DNA of 64,000 nt from Gigaspora rosea (taxonomy: Eukaryota > Glomeromycota > Glomeromycetes > Diversisporales > Gigasporaceae): positions 285,411 to 349,410 of the forward strand of contig QKWP01000062.1 in assembly GCA_003550325.1 (NCBI GenBank). The letters run 5' to 3'. Below are positions 1-12,259 of the stretch, in pieces. Every line of letters starts with the position of its first letter. Within the stretch, counting starts at the first letter, position 1. Below the pieces are notes generated by a model, which saw nothing but the letters and a program-made list of their open reading frames with translations, searched no databases and was not told where the DNA came from. The position numbers were made by a program, and so were the translations under genes.

Positions 1-390
1 ATTGGTAGTGAAATGATAAAATAAACCAAAAAATAAAAAGATCAAACAAAAATTGGTACTTATTTTTGTACCTAGTTCTGAAATCTCTATTCCCGGCGCT
101 ATTCCATAAAACACGAACCTGAACGAAAAAATCACTAAAGAAACGAAAGAAAGAACTGGTACTTATCTTTTGTACCAGTTCCGGTTCCCAAATCTCCATT
201 CCTGACACCATTCCAGAACCCTAGCGAAACAGAACCTACAAGAAAGAAAAGGGTAATAGAATGAAAAAATAACTGAAAAAACAAAAGAACAAAAAACAAG
301 AACTGGTACTTATCTTTCTGTACCAGTTCCAGTTCCCAAATCTCCATTTCCGACGCTATTCCGGTACCCAGCGAAACAGAACCTACAAGT
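1..390. repeat. Tandem repeat, units of about 104-146 bp
   Basis: Three units each contain the GGTACT...GTACC half-palindrome (GGTACT at 55, 159 and 305), followed by a stretch ending in GAACCTACAAG. The open minus-strand frame through it (135-347) follows the repeat period and is not a gene. The repeated short palindrome resembles the subterminal arrays of the hAT-like elements further on, but no terminal repeat or target duplication is seen here. Confidence 0.7.
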
Positions 391-491
391 AGTAATTGTC
401 TTATTGTTTTTTTTTAATTGTTTTTTTTTTGAGAAAAGTTTTTTTATTTTTGTATTTTTAATTAATTTTTTTTTTTTTTTTTTTTTTTCTT

Positions 492-529
<38 letters not shown>

Positions 530-620
530 TTTTTTTTTTTTGTTTTTTTTTTTATTTTTTTTGTTTTTTGTTTATTTTTTTGTTTTTTATTTCTTTTTTT
601 AACCACCTTTTTTTATTTAT
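390..620. repeat. Poly-T low-complexity tract
   Basis: About 230 bases are almost pure T with scattered A, G and C. No coding potential or structure is visible. Confidence 0.9.
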
Positions 621-3350
621 TTATAATTCAGCATTTTTTGTTAAAAATAGTAGTTGAAGAACTAAAATATCTTTATTAAAATAAGCTCTTTTTTTTGTAA
701 CTAAATTTTTTTTAAATTTTTTTTTTATAGTTAGTTGGTTGTTTAAAGTAAATAGTAGATAAGTTTTTTTATATATATGTAGTAGGTAGATATTTGGTTT
801 TTTTTTAGTTTTTGTTTTTTTTTATTTTTTTTCTAACTAATTTTTTTTTGCATTTTATTGTTAATAATTAGTTGTTGTTATTGGAGTCATTGTTATTATA
901 ATTATTGTAATTGGAGTTGTTAGTTACAAAGTTGCTAAAACCAAAATATTTAGGTTCTGAAAGATTAAAGGAATTAACTGAAAGGCACTATAGAAGTTTT
1001 TAGTTTAGTATAGATATTTAATTCAATTTCTGTATTACAATTTTTTTTGTATTATTTTTTTTAATAAATTAATAAATTTTGAATATATATGATAACCAAT
1101 CAAAAGTGATTATATAATTTACATATTGACTGATTAGTATTAGTTATTATATGAATCATGTGATTAATTTTGTTGATCAATCATGGGGTCACCATGGCAA
1201 CAGATCAACACCCAAATAATTTATTTCATTTAATATTTAAAAAAAAGTTAAAATTAGTCTGTTTATGGTTTTGTATAATATTTAATTTAACTCTTTTTGT
1301 GCAAATTTTGTTAAACCTTAACTTTTTCTTTAATTTCTCTAAATTCTGGTTCCTGTTTATATAAAAATCTTAATATTTGGATCGCATTTTTTTCTGCCTC
1401 TATATAGCTAATTTTTACTTCTTCAATAGTATTAACTATATTCTTTTCTTTTTTTTCTTTATTTTCATTTTTAACAATTTTTAAAAAATTTTTTTTGTTA
1501 ATTTCATTATCCTTGGCATAAATATAATCAAATACAGTAAAATAATTATTTGTAGATTTGTTGTTAAATTTCAATTATTTAAAAGTTTAATTTATTATTT
1601 ATATTACTAAAAATAAATTTTTTTTAATTTTTTGGGCCAATACATATTATTATTCATTAGCTTATCAAAATTTATTTAAAGTTTAAAATTGGTTGGAGTA
1701 TTTTACATTTTAAACTAAAAATCAGCAAAAATATATATTTTAAGATTATTGTATATAAATTTTATAAGTTTAAATAGTATTTGTACATAAATATTTAAAA
1801 TATATATTTTAATATTACTAAATATACTTCTATATTTCACAAGCCTTAACAAATTTTTCAAAACCTTCTTGTAGAAGAATAACTTTTTTTCCAACAATTT
1901 TTAATAGTATTTAATGATAACATGGTCCATATTTTAGCAATATTAAGTTTAATATTTTAAATATTATATTTGGCCATTTCTTTTACAACTTTATTTTGTA
2001 TATCATCATAAGCACTAATTCTGTTTTGAACAAAAAGAGTTTTGTAATAACATTTAAACAAATAGATAATTTTGTATTGCAAGATTAAAGAATAAGAATT
2101 GTATATACTAGAAAAAAATTTTATTTATATAATCTGGCTATTGTTTTATTTTATCAAAAATACTATGTACTAATGCTTGGATAACTAAAAGCACAATTTT
2201 TTTTTTAATGCTTTAAATTTATAAGTTTAAAAAAAGGCAATTAAGGATATAGTTTCATTCAAGCTTTTAGATTCTTCACATTTTTGTAGATCTTTTAGTA
2301 AATTTTGCATATTATTTTTTAATAGGTCTTTAGCAAAAGTTTGTTATTTTTGGTGGTTCTTTCAGTAAGTTGTTTGTTTTTTTGGTTGGTTTTTCAACAA
2401 GTTTTTTTATTATTTTCAATGAATTTTTTGATAAATTTATTTTGGGCTCTTTCATCAATTTTGGTAAATTCTTTATGGATTTTTATATAAGTTTGTATAA
2501 ATTTTTTTTTAATTTTTAGTAGGTTTATTAGAAAGTTGTCATAGTTCTTTAGTAAGTTTTTTATCATTTTTGGTAGTTTTTAAATAACTTAGTTGTTTTC
2601 AGAGGAATAATAGATTCTTCATAGTTTCTATATAAGTTTTTGATTTGAAGTAATGCTTCTAGTAAATTTTTTGTTGTTTTTGGTAGGTTAGTAGATTCTT
2701 TAGTAAGTTTTTCATAGGAATTTATGTGGTTTATTATTTTTATTTTCTGTTTCATGCTTTTTTTGATATTTTTGGCATGGCTTTTTGTTATTTTTATTCT
2801 GTTTTTGCCCATTTTTTTTTTTGCTTTATCTGACATTGTTTTTTGCTATTTTTGTTCTATTTTTGCTTTGTTTTTGTTCTATTTTTGTTTTATTGTTTTC
2901 TGTTTTATTTATCATTTTTCTTGTCTTTTTTTTTTGTTGTTTTTAACCTATTTTTTTGTTTCAATTCTAAAAAAAAAATTATTAAAATAAATAATAAAAA
3001 TTAATAAAATAAAAAATAAAAGATCATATGAATGCTTATGATTGATCTTGATTTGTCAATTACAGAATCACTATGAACTAACACTTATTTTAAATATTTA
3101 CTATAATATAATTTGTTAACAAACAAAGCTGCTAAGTTGTAGTAAATTAATTTATCTACAAAATAGCTATTTTTTTTTTAATATTCTGTTTAGATCAAAA
3201 ATTAATGGTCTTTAAAGTTTGTATAGCCTTTAAGTATCACGTACTATAAAAATTCAAAGTAATTTTTGCAAGGCATATCTGCTAAAACAAATTACTTAAT
3301 TTTAACTATAGAACTACTTTCTATATATTAACAAAAAAATATTACAAAAT
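620..3350. other. AT-rich stretch without a recognisable gene
   Basis: The sequence is AT-rich and low in complexity. A lysine-rich minus-strand open frame at 1311-1574 and another at 2564-2836 could be worn-down remnants of a charged coiled protein, but both lie in skewed T-rich sequence and may be chance. The part from 2260 to 2940 is made of loosely repeated GGTAGTTT/AGTAAGTTTTT phrases. Nothing else is seen. Confidence 0.6.
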
Positions 3351-3528
3351 TTGAATACCTGTATAGTGTTTATACAAAGTACATTTAATAGCATTTTCCT
3401 CTACTAATTAAAAAATTATTGTACTAAAAAATTCAGAATAGTGTTTTTGTAAAGTACATTATCTAAAGCTTTTCTCTTACTAATTAAAAGGTTATCTTAT
3501 CAAAAATTCAAAATGAGCTTTGCAAAAT

Positions 3529-3700
3529 GAATAGGATCCTGAAATAGATATAAATAGATCAGGTATTAGTTTGCTTATTTTTGGGATTTTATACAAATCT
3601 TTTTTATTTAAATAATTTTTTTGTATTATTTTAGCAAATTTTTCTATTTTAATAATTTATAATAAATTTGACCTATTTATGATATTTCAGAATCCTGTAT
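3529..3700. mobile_element. MITE-like inverted repeat
   Basis: The left arm (AGGATCCTGAAATAGAT...) matches the reverse complement of the right arm (...TATTTCAGAATCCTGTAT) over about 30 imperfect bases. The element sits inside the satellite array, so it inserted after the array formed. No target duplication could be fixed. Confidence 0.5.
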
Positions 3701-3838
3701 CTGCTAGTCTTTTTTTAGATAAGTGTTCTTGTATAGTATATTTGCTAGTGCTCTTTTATTACTAATCCAAAATTTTTTTGTACCAAAAAGTTAGAGTAGT
3801 ATTCTTGTATAGCATATCTTCAATGCTTTTTTCTTTTT

Positions 3839-4040
3839 GATCTATAATTATTGTCACAGATCATAATTTAAAATGAAATCTACATTTTCTACTTAACCTG
3901 CTAGCTTTTTAAAACCCACTAATACTTGTTTATTATAATTTTTTTTAAAACTAATAATAACCCTAAACTAAAAAATGCACTCTAAAAAAATTTAGATTTC
4001 AAGATTTTTATATTATAATTTTATTTTAATCTGGATTTCA
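3839..4040. mobile_element. Diverged copy of the AGATTAAAATGAAA-type MITE
   Basis: It keeps recognisable pieces of the element at 26986-27209: AAAATGAAA near the left, CTTTTTAAAACCCACTAATA, an ATAACCCTAAAC telomere-like phrase, and TTTTAATCTGGATTTCATT on the right. Ends are worn. Confidence 0.45.
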
Positions 4041-4705
4041 TTATAATTTGCTACAATTATTAGATCAAAGATTTGTATAAGTTTTTACAAAATATAATTA
4101 ATAATTTTTTTTTTATTAATCAAAAAATTATTTTACTGGAAATTTAAATATAGTCATGCAAAATATATTTGCTAGAGCTTTTTTTACTACTAATTGAAGA
4201 TTATCATATGATAATTTAGCATGGTATCCTTGTAAAATACATTTGCTAGTACTTTTCTTCTATTTAATTCAAGAACCTTGTACTAAAAATTTAGATAAAT
4301 ATTCTTGCAAAGATATCTACTAGTGCTTTTTTACTACTACTAATTCAGATTCTAGATATTGTGCTAAAGGTTTAGAGAATACTTGTGAGCAGTATTGTTA
4401 TGGAACAGCTTTAAACAGTTGTTTGAACAATTTTGAACAATCTTAAACAATTAAATAAAGTAAAATTACTTTAAATTTTATTAAAATAATCTATTTTAAT
4501 TTAATTAGAATATGTTTAGCACCTAAAAAATTTATTTTTTAAACAATTATATTAATTATTAAAGACTAAACAAGCTTTGAACAATTTTGAACATTTGGAT
4601 ATTTTGTATATAAACAAGATCAAAAAAGGCTTTGAATAGCCAAAATATACAATATGTTTGCAAGTGTATTTACTAATACTTTTATAATATGGTATTTGTA
4701 TTATT

Positions 4706-4834
4706 AATTTCTTGGGAGTTTAAAAATTATAGCAGAGATTCCTGATGATCATAGGATACAGATGGTCCGAAGGGTCATCTGCATCATATGATCATCAGGA
4801 ATCTCTACTGTAATTTTTAAGCTCACAGGAAATT
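4706..4834. mobile_element. Near-perfect hairpin MITE, about 130 bp
   Basis: Two arms of about 55 bases pair almost perfectly (arm core GAGATTCCTGATGATCAT) around a short loop near GTCCGAAGGG. Outer parts also pair (TTTCTTGGGAGTTTAAAAAT with its complement). Transcription would give a long double-stranded hairpin. Confidence 0.75.
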
Positions 4835-4842
4835 CATGAATA

Positions 4843-5001
4843 ATACCCTAACTTACGTTGTTCATGCCTACCTTCATTATAATTTTTACGTGATTATTTG
4901 TGACTGGGAATCTTCCCATAGAAAATTCCTGGTCATGATATGATCTCGTGGGAAATTATAATGAAGGTAGGCATAAACAACAAATAGTAAGGCAGGGTAT
5001 T
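4843..5001. mobile_element. Hairpin MITE, about 160 bp
   Basis: The ends ATACCC...GGGTAT and the arm CATGCCTACCTTCATTATAA pair across a loop of about 60 bases. It lies immediately next to the previous hairpin in the same satellite array. Confidence 0.7.
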
Positions 5002-5430
5002 ATTATCAAATAAATCTGATAGTGCTTTTTTTTTATTTATTAAAAAACTATTATAATAAAAATATTTTTGTAAAATTTATTTGCTACCGGTAGCACTTTT
5101 TTCCTTTCTAATCAAAGATTATTAGACCAAAATTAAATATATTGTTCTTATAAAGTATATTTGCTAGATCTTTTTCTATACTAATATAAGATTATTAGAT
5201 TGAAGATAAGTGTAGTATTGTGTCTACTAGTGCTTTTCTCTTTTAGTTCAAAGATTATTATATTGAAAATTTAGAATAATTTTGTTGCAAAGTGCAATTT
5301 TCTTCTTCTTGTTTAAGATTATTGTACCAAGATTTAGTTTATTTTTTACAAATGCACTTGCTTTAGCTTTTTCTTTATTTTAAATTAATATTAACTCAAA
5401 GAAGTTAGTATAAAGTTCTTGCAAAATAGC

Positions 5431-7248
5431 TTAATTGATAATCCACTAGTTAACTGATGCATGATTATAGTGTAATGTAATACAAATTATTATATAAATC
5501 ATTTATAGATGAAATGCCACAATCATCAAGGAAAAATATTTTTTTACTAAGTTAGAGGCTTCCAGAAATTACGTAATATTTTGCTACTAATAAATTTTAA
5601 AATTTTATCCCACCCACCCATATCTGATACTCTATTAGCCAATCAAATTTTATATTCTTTAAATTTATTCATATGTTTCAATTTATGAAATTGATAATAA
5701 CTATTGCTCTACTGGGCTAATTTAGATGATTTAACTACCAAAATGTTCATCTCACTGAGACGATTCTAACAAGCCCAAAATTGTTAAAATCTAATTACAG
5801 GATCCCAAGATTATTCAACTTTTGTGTAATTTTAATAGTAATTTTTTAAAATAACTAAGTAAATTTCTTTAATATTGAATAACTTTTGATTCACTGGCCC
5901 GTTTTGAATGATTTAACTACCAAAATGTTTGTCTCAGTGAGTTGATTCTAACAAGCCCAAAATCGCCAAATTCTAATCACAGGATTCCAAGATCAATAAA
6001 GATTTTGTTTTGTTTGTCCAATAATACAAATCTTTATCGATCTTGGAATCCTGTAATTGGAATTTAGCGATTTGGGGTTTGTTAGAATCATCTTACTAAG
6101 ACGAACATTTTGGTAGTTAAATCATCCAAAATGGGCTAGTGAATCAAAAGTTATTCAATATTAAAGAAATTTGCTTAGTAATTCTAAAAAATCACTATTA
6201 AAATTATACAAAAGTTGAATGATCTTGGAACTCTATGATTAGATTTTAACGATTTTGGGTTTATTAGAATCGTCTTAGTGAGACAAACATTTTGGTAATT
6301 AAATAATCTAAATTGGTTAAGTAGAACAATAGTTATTAATAATTTTATAATTTTATACTTTTGACCAGAATTATAAAAATTTGACCAGAATTATAATTAT
6401 AACCTGATATTTTCAGAACCCTACCACTCACTAAAAAATTACGTAATTTTTGGAAGCCCCCTTAATGAGTCATTGCTAACTAATTGAAAATTGTAGAGCT
6501 TATTAAAACATATTTAATAGTGGTTAGTTTATTAAAATCAGCTTAGTAGATACAGAGATATTATCAAAAAACAATTGGGTAACTATGTTTTGTTTAAATA
6601 AAATTTTATATAGTTGCCTAATTGTTTTTTGATGATAACTCAGCATCTACTAGACCAATTTTGATTATTTCACCTTCTTTAAATTCATTATAATAAGTTC
6701 TACAACTTCTAATTAATTGTATAATTTATTAACTTAGTAAAAAATATTTTTCCTTGGGTAATCATGGCATTTCTACCTATAATATAGATTATTATAGCAG
6801 AAATTTCATGATTACCTAAGAAAAAATATATTTTACTAAGTTAATAAATTATACAAATTAATTGAAAGTTGTAGAGCTTATTATAATGAATCTAAAGAAG
6901 GTGAAATCATCAAAATTGGCATAAATGCTGAGTTATTAATAAAAAATAATTGGGTGATTTTGTAAAATTTTATATAAACAAATATTTGTTTACATAGAAT
7001 TTTACATAGTTGTCCAATAGTTTTTTGACTATATCTCTGCATCTACTAAGCTAATTTTAATGATCTAATTACTATTAGATACATTTCAATGAGCTCTACA
7101 ACTTTCAATTAGTTAATATAACTTTATTAACTTAGTAAAAAATTTTTTCTTGGATGATCGTGGCATTTCATTTATAAGTAATTTACATAGTAATTTGCAT
7201 CACATTACACTAAGATCATGCATCAGTTGACTGGCAAATCATCAATTA
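5431..7248. mobile_element. Composite foldback element, about 1.8 kb, with a nested 907-bp insert
   Basis: The outer ends are inverted repeats: TTAATTGAT...AACTGATGCATGAT on the left and its imperfect complement ATCATGCATCAGTTGACTGG...ATCAATTAA on the right. Inside, foldback modules recur in alternating orientation, each with a ...TTACTAAGTTA...CTTGG..ATCATGGCATTTC arm. One PIF-like foldback (5555-6461) has inserted into the left module at TTA. No transposase frame is visible, so it would depend on enzymes made elsewhere. Confidence 0.6.
5555..6461. mobile_element. PIF/Harbinger-like foldback MITE, copy 1 (907 bp)
   Basis: It is a long palindrome centred near 6010. Ends are GAGGCTTCCAGAAATTACGTAA and the complement of TTACGTAATTTTTGGAAGCC. 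It is flanked on both sides by TTA (5552-5554 and 6462-6464), which fits the 3-bp TWA target duplication of PIF/Harbinger elements. Each half carries two copies of a core phrase containing GATTTAACTACCAAAATG. Confidence 0.7.
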
Positions 7249-7304
7249 AATATTAATTAGTAATTTGTGAGAGATGGAAAGAATTACTATAGTAATACTA
7301 TATA

Positions 7305-7752
7305 TACATGTGGGGGTATTAAATATAATAAAAAAAATTAATACCTATAATCTAGAGCCGAAATTAAAATTTTTCAATTCCTGCCAAGTTAACATCTTTT
7401 GTATTGCTAACCAAACTGTAGAGGCAAGTTTTCTCTTTCTAATAGTGGTAAAATCATTAAAATTGGCCCAATATATCAAGAGATATTCTCATTTTTGTCT
7501 TTATGATTATATGAAATTTTTTTGCAAATCTGCAAAGAAATTTCATATAGCCACAAAGACAAAAATAAGAATACCTCTTGATATATTAGGCCAATTTTGA
7601 TGATTTTATCACTATTAGAAAGAGAAAACTTGTCTCTACAGTTTGGTTAGCAATACAAAAAATGTTGGCTTGACAGGTATTGTAAAATTTTAATTCCGGC
7701 TTCAGATTATACGTATTAATTGTTTTTATTATTTAATATTACCATTTCTATA
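7305..7752. mobile_element. Foldback element, about 450 bp
   Basis: The arms GGGGTATTAAATATAATAA and the complement of TTATTATTTAATATTACC pair. The inner arms GTCTTTATGATTATATGAAA / TTTCATATAGCCACAAAGAC form a strong hairpin. It contains two inverted copies of the core CCAATTTTGATGATTTTA-type phrase shared with neighbouring foldbacks. The right end abuts the next MITE through a TATATAT tract. A plus-strand open frame at 7274-7600 is produced by the palindrome and is not a gene. Confidence 0.6.
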
Positions 7753-7755
7753 TAT

Positions 7756-8045
7756 GGGATGGCTAAAGCCATGTACCCATGTGATTTTTTGAAAATTTAG
7801 TTAAAATTCGTATCAGACTATTTAGCATTAGGGTCAGGGTTTGGGTTAGGACCAATATAGGTAAAATTACCTTCCCAACATTTTTTATTAATGGCCCAAG
7901 ATAGGTTTAGAATGCCGTTTTTATGTTCTTGCGTTTTTTTTGTTTTTTGACTTCTTCGGGCTGATCTGTGTAAACAAAATTTCGCGACTCCGTTTGGTTG
8001 ATTTACACAAAAATGTCACGTGGGTACATGGCTTTAGACGACCCC
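7756..8045. mobile_element. GGGATGGCTAAAGCC MITE, copy A (290 bp)
   Basis: The TIRs are GGGATGGCTAAAGCCATGTA on the left and the complement of ACATGGCTTTAGACGACCCC on the right. TATATAT flanks both ends (7749-7755, 8046-8052), so the target site is TA or a longer TATATAT. Inside lie a telomere-like CAGGGTTTGGGTTAGG tract and a core with GCCGTTTTTATG and TCGGGCTGATC. Copy B at 15146-15436 is almost the same length. Confidence 0.75.
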
Positions 8046-8209
8046 TATATATAAAAATTCTGTACATCTCTCGCGAATCACGAATTAATTTTTAAAAATT
8101 TTTAAAAATTTTATTTATCTTCTATTAGAACCTAATAATTTTCTGACTCCTACCCTAAAAATTAGGTAATAAATGGTGCTCTCCTAATTGCTAAATCTTA
8201 ATTACCATA

Positions 8210-8517
8210 AACGGCCATATAAAAGACCCGGGTCTGTTACATTTTCTCAATTTTAAATCCAATAGTAGACCCATGGGTCTATTGTATGGATAGGAGTCCA
8301 GTACCGGTTAATATAAATATAGCACAAGTAATACAAATTACAGCTATCCGAATGTTTATACTATAGTATACCAGTAGTATACCTGGGTCTTTTATCATTT
8401 TAGATCCTATAGTATACCCGGGTCTTTTATCTTTTACAAAAATTTCAACTCATATTGTAGAACCGGGAATAATACGTAGTGGGTCTACTATTATGGGGGA
8501 TCTTTTATATGGCCGTT
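8210..8517. mobile_element. AACGGCCATATAAAAGA MITE (308 bp)
   Basis: The TIRs AACGGCCATATAAAAGACCC and the complement of GATCTTTTATATGGCCGTT are flanked by TA on both sides (8208-8209, 8518-8519). The interior repeats GACCCGGGTCT, AGACCCATGGGTCT and TATACCCGGGTCT, a palindromic motif close to the array at 46676-46953. Confidence 0.7.
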
Positions 8518-8889
8518 TACAGTAGTATTTAAATTTGATATTCTTATTTTCTTAAAGAATACTAAAGTTTTTTTAATTATTATAAAATGCATATAGTGTT
8601 TTATACTATAGGTAAATTAAATATGCAAATCTGTATAATAAAAACAAAAAAATAAATTTTTATATAAAACAAAAAATAAATTTTAATTACCAGTACTTTA
8701 GGGTTAAAGTAAGGCCTGGAATTTTATTGGGGCATTAGTATATACAAAATTTAGCAAGAAATTTTTTTAATAAAGTCACAAAGGTGGTTTTATAAGCAAA
8801 ATTTTGAGATATGAATATTTTTTTTAAAAAATAAACAAAAAATAAAATTTTATGTTACACCTGATATTAAATTTTGATTGCTATTCTAA

Positions 8890-9734
8890 GGGAGCTTCTA
8901 GAAATTACGTAATTTTTTGGTAGGTGGGTGGAATTTCAAAAATATCAGAATATAATTATAATTCTGGTCAAATTTTTATAATTTTAACCAAAGTATAAAA
9001 TAAAATTATTAATAACTATTGTTATACTAAACTAATTTAGATGATTTAACTACCAAAATGTTCATTTCACTGAGACGATATTTAACAAGCCCAAAATTGT
9101 TAAAATCTAATTACTGAGTTAGAATCACCAAGTAAATTTCTTTATTATTGAATAACTTTTGATCTACTGGACCATTTTGGATGATTTAACTACCAAAATG
9201 TTCATCACAGTGAGACGATTTTAACAAGCCCAAAATCGCTAAATCCTAATTACAGGATTCCAAGATCAATAAAGATTTGTATTGTTAGACAAATAATAGA
9301 TCTTGGTATTATGTGATTAGAATTTAGCGATTTTGGGCTTATTAGAATCATTTTACTGAGATGAATATTTTGGTAGTTAAATTATCCAAAATGGGCCAGT
9401 AGATTAAAGTTATTCAATATTAAAAAAATTTATAGTGATTCTAAAAAATCACTATTAAAATTATACAAAAGTTAAATGTTCTTGGGATCCTGTATTTAGA
9501 TTTTAACAATTTTGCTTATTAGAATCATCTTAGTAAAACAAAAATTATGGTAGATAAATTATCTAAATTGGTTCAGTAGAGCAATAGTTATTATTAATTT
9601 TATAAATTGAAATATATAAATAAATTTTAAAAAATATAAAATTTGATTGGCTAATAGAGTATCAGGTGTGGGTGGGTGAGATAAAATTTTGAAATTTATT
9701 ATTAACAAAATATTATATATTTTCAGGAAGCCCC
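8890..9734. mobile_element. PIF/Harbinger-like foldback MITE, copy 2 (845 bp)
   Basis: Same family as the copy at 5555-6461: ends GGGAGCTTCTAGAAATTACG and the complement of TTTTCAGGAAGCCCC, with TAA on both sides (8887-8889, 9735-9737). It has the same palindromic layout and the same GATTTAACTACCAAAATG core. The right half keeps the phrase GATTGGCTAATAGAGTATC seen in the left half of copy 1. Confidence 0.7.
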
Positions 9735-9811
9735 TAATTATTTTGTGTAACATAGAGTAACACACTATAGGTGCATTTTAGTAAACCCGGAGTTTTTTAA
9801 AATATTAATAT

Positions 9812-10330
9812 TTAATTTGTAATCCATCTAAAAACTAGTGAAAAAACATAGTAAATAGTAGTGATATGCTTACTATATATTGTTTGCTTTTTTTTTGGAA
9901 TTTGGAGTTTTTTAAAGAACAAACTGATTTTTTTCTAAGTAAACATCTCTTTTATATTAAGTAAAAGCTGTAGAGAAGAGAAAATTCTGGTTATAATAGT
10001 AGTTAAATTATTAAAATCAGCCTAGTGGATCACAAGATATGAGTACTCTTGTCTTCACGATTATATATTTATTTTTTTGTTTATACTATATAGTTGCAAA
10101 GGCAAAAATGCTCATATTTTATAATCCACTGGATTGATTTTAATAATTTAACTGCTATTATGCCCAGAATTTTCTTCTTATAATTTTTATTTAATTTAAA
10201 AAAATTGTTTACTTAGTAGAAAATTGGTTTGTTCTTTAGAAACTCCAGATTCCAATAAAGACAAACAATAGTAAATTTCTCTACGATTTACTATATTATT
10301 TCACTAGTTTTTAAGCGGATTATGAATTAA
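9812..10330. mobile_element. Foldback element, AATCCRYCTAARAACYRGTG family, copy 1
   Basis: The left arm (AATCCATCTAAAAACTAGTG) pairs with the right arm (CACTAGTTTTTAAGCGGATT). Deeper arms with GGAATTTGGAGTTT, AAGTAAACATCTCTTTTA and ACTAGTGGATCACAAGATAT-type phrases also pair. The same element at 14704-15518 confirms the boundaries. Confidence 0.65.
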
Positions 10331-10708
10331 GAAAAAATGTGCTTGTTACTAGCAGTGACACTTCTTTGTGTAATATACAATCAAAACAAATATAAACACA
10401 TGCAAATTTATTATTATTAAAGTTAGAGTACCATATGTTGCCAAAAATAAGCTACCTTTTTTGGACAAAAAATTACAAAACAACATGGAAGTAGTTTATT
10501 TTTAAATTGTTGAATTTTATAAAAAATTAAAAATTATACTAGGACCCCAAATAATCTATGTGAGATTATATTTGAGTATCATAGTAAAAATTTTTTTGGT
10601 TAGCACTTTTGGTTTGGTATATATAAGCTATATTTCAAACATGAGATCAAACTTTTATCCATCTTTTACTTTTTTTTGAAATATAATGTCTCTAAAAAAA
10701 AAAAACAT

Positions 10709-11615
10709 NNNNNNNNNNNNNNNNNNNNNNNNNNNNNNNNNNNNNNNNNNNNNNNNNNNNNNNNNNNNNNNNNNNNNNNNNNNNNNNNNNNNNNNNNNNN
10801 NNNNNNNNNNNNNNNNNNNNNNNNNNNNNNNNNNNNNNNNNNNNNNNNNNNNNNNNNNNNNNNNNNNNNNNNNNNNNNNNNNNNNNNNNNNNNNNNNNNN
10901 NNNNNNNNNNNNNNNNNNNNNNNNNNNNNNNNNNNNNNNNNNNNNNNNNNNNNNNNNNNNNNNNNNNNNNNNNNNNNNNNNNNNNNNNNNNNNNNNNNNN
11001 NNNNNNNNNNNNNNNNNNNNNNNNNNNNNNNNNNNNNNNNNNNNNNNNNNNNNNNNNNNNNNNNNNNNNNNNNNNNNNNNNNNNNNNNNNNNNNNNNNNN
11101 NNNNNNNNNNNNNNNNNNNNNNNNNNNNNNNNNNNNNNNNNNNNNNNNNNNNNNNNNNNNNNNNNNNNNNNNNNNNNNNNNNNNNNNNNNNNNNNNNNNN
11201 NNNNNNNNNNNNNNNNNNNNNNNNNNNNNNNNNNNNNNNNNNNNNNNNNNNNNNNNNNNNNNNNNNNNNNNNNNNNNNNNNNNNNNNNNNNNNNNNNNNN
11301 NNNNNNNNNNNNNNNNNNNNNNNNNNNNNNNNNNNNNNNNNNNNNNNNNNNNNNNNNNNNNNNNNNNNNNNNNNNNNNNNNNNNNNNNNNNNNNNNNNNN
11401 NNNNNNNNNNNNNNNNNNNNNNNNNNNNNNNNNNNNNNNNNNNNNNNNNNNNNNNNNNNNNNNNNNNNNNNNNNNNNNNNNNNNNNNNNNNNNNNNNNNN
11501 NNNNNNNNNNNNNNNNNNNNNNNNNNNNNNNNNNNNNNNNNNNNNNNNNNNNNNNNNNNNNNNNNNNNNNNNNNNNNNNNNNNNNNNNNNNNNNNNNNNN
11601 NNNNNNNNNNNNNNN
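10709..11615. other. Assembly gap (907 N)
   Basis: The stretch is an unbroken run of N. The left flank is poly-A and the right flank is inside a foldback repeat, so the gap most likely reflects a repeat that the assembler could not cross. Confidence 0.99.
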
Positions 11616-12250
11616 ATTCATAAAATTTTACTAAATAATTCTAACTTAATGCACTAATTAAACTTATTTAGCACCTAAAAATACATCAAATCGGCTATGT
11701 TGTTTTTATTTTACTTGAAATTTGGAGAAAATATGCTTAAATTTGACTTTTTTGATCAAAAATCCAAAATTATGCATCTGTTCTCCAAATTTCAAGTAAA
11801 ATAAAAATAACATAGCCGATTTGATGTAATATTAGGTACTAAACAAGTTTAATTAGTGCATAAAGTTAGAATTAATTAATAAGAATTTGTAAATTATAAG
11901 AATTTGTAGAATTTTATTAATAAAATTCTATAAAATCTTACGATTCATAAAATTTTACTAAATAATTCTAACTTAATGCACTAAGTAAACTTGTTCACAC
12001 CTAAAAATACATCAAAGCGGTCATGATTTTTTTATTTTACTTGAAATTTGGAGAAAAGATGCTTAAATTTGACTTTTTTGATTAAGAATCCAAAATTATG
12101 CATCTATTCTCTAAATTTCAAGTAAATAAAAATAATTATGCCGATTTGATGTATTTCTAGATGCTGAACAAGTTTACTTAATGCATAAACTTAGAATTAA
12201 TTAATAAAAATTTGTGAATTATAAGATTTTACTAATTAATTCTAGCTTCA
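11616..12250. repeat. Two tandem copies of a foldback (about 285 bp each)
   Basis: Each copy has the arms ACACCTAAAAATACATCAAA and TTTTACTTGAAATTTGGAGA facing their complements around AAATTTGACTTTTTTGAT. Copies span about 11616-11900 and 11945-12250. A third, interrupted copy lies at 63440-63676. The shared outer phrase is TGCACTAAGTAAACTTG. Confidence 0.7.
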
Positions 12251-12259
12251 TGCACTAAG

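Larger units (their letters stand above)
3350..5430. repeat. Degenerate AT-rich satellite (unit about 75-80 bp)
   Basis: A phrase close to TTGTAAAGTATATTTGCTAG, followed by TGCTTTT, then TTACTAATTAAAGATTATTG, then ACTAAAAATTTAGA, recurs many times along this stretch. The spacing is 75-80 bases and copies are strongly diverged. The array is interrupted by inserted hairpin elements near 3529-3700, 3839-4040, 4380-4640 and 4706-5001. Every copy examined is in the same orientation. No reading frame is conserved, so it behaves as a satellite and not as a repeat protein. Confidence 0.6.

Noticed and set aside
2724..2990. Plus-strand open frame with many Phe/Leu residues (membrane-like)
   Set aside because: It is T-rich low-complexity sequence read in frame. 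The minus strand over the same place is equally open.
10676..11657. Long open frames of about 310-320 codons on both strands
   Set aside because: They consist of the N gap and are not sequence.
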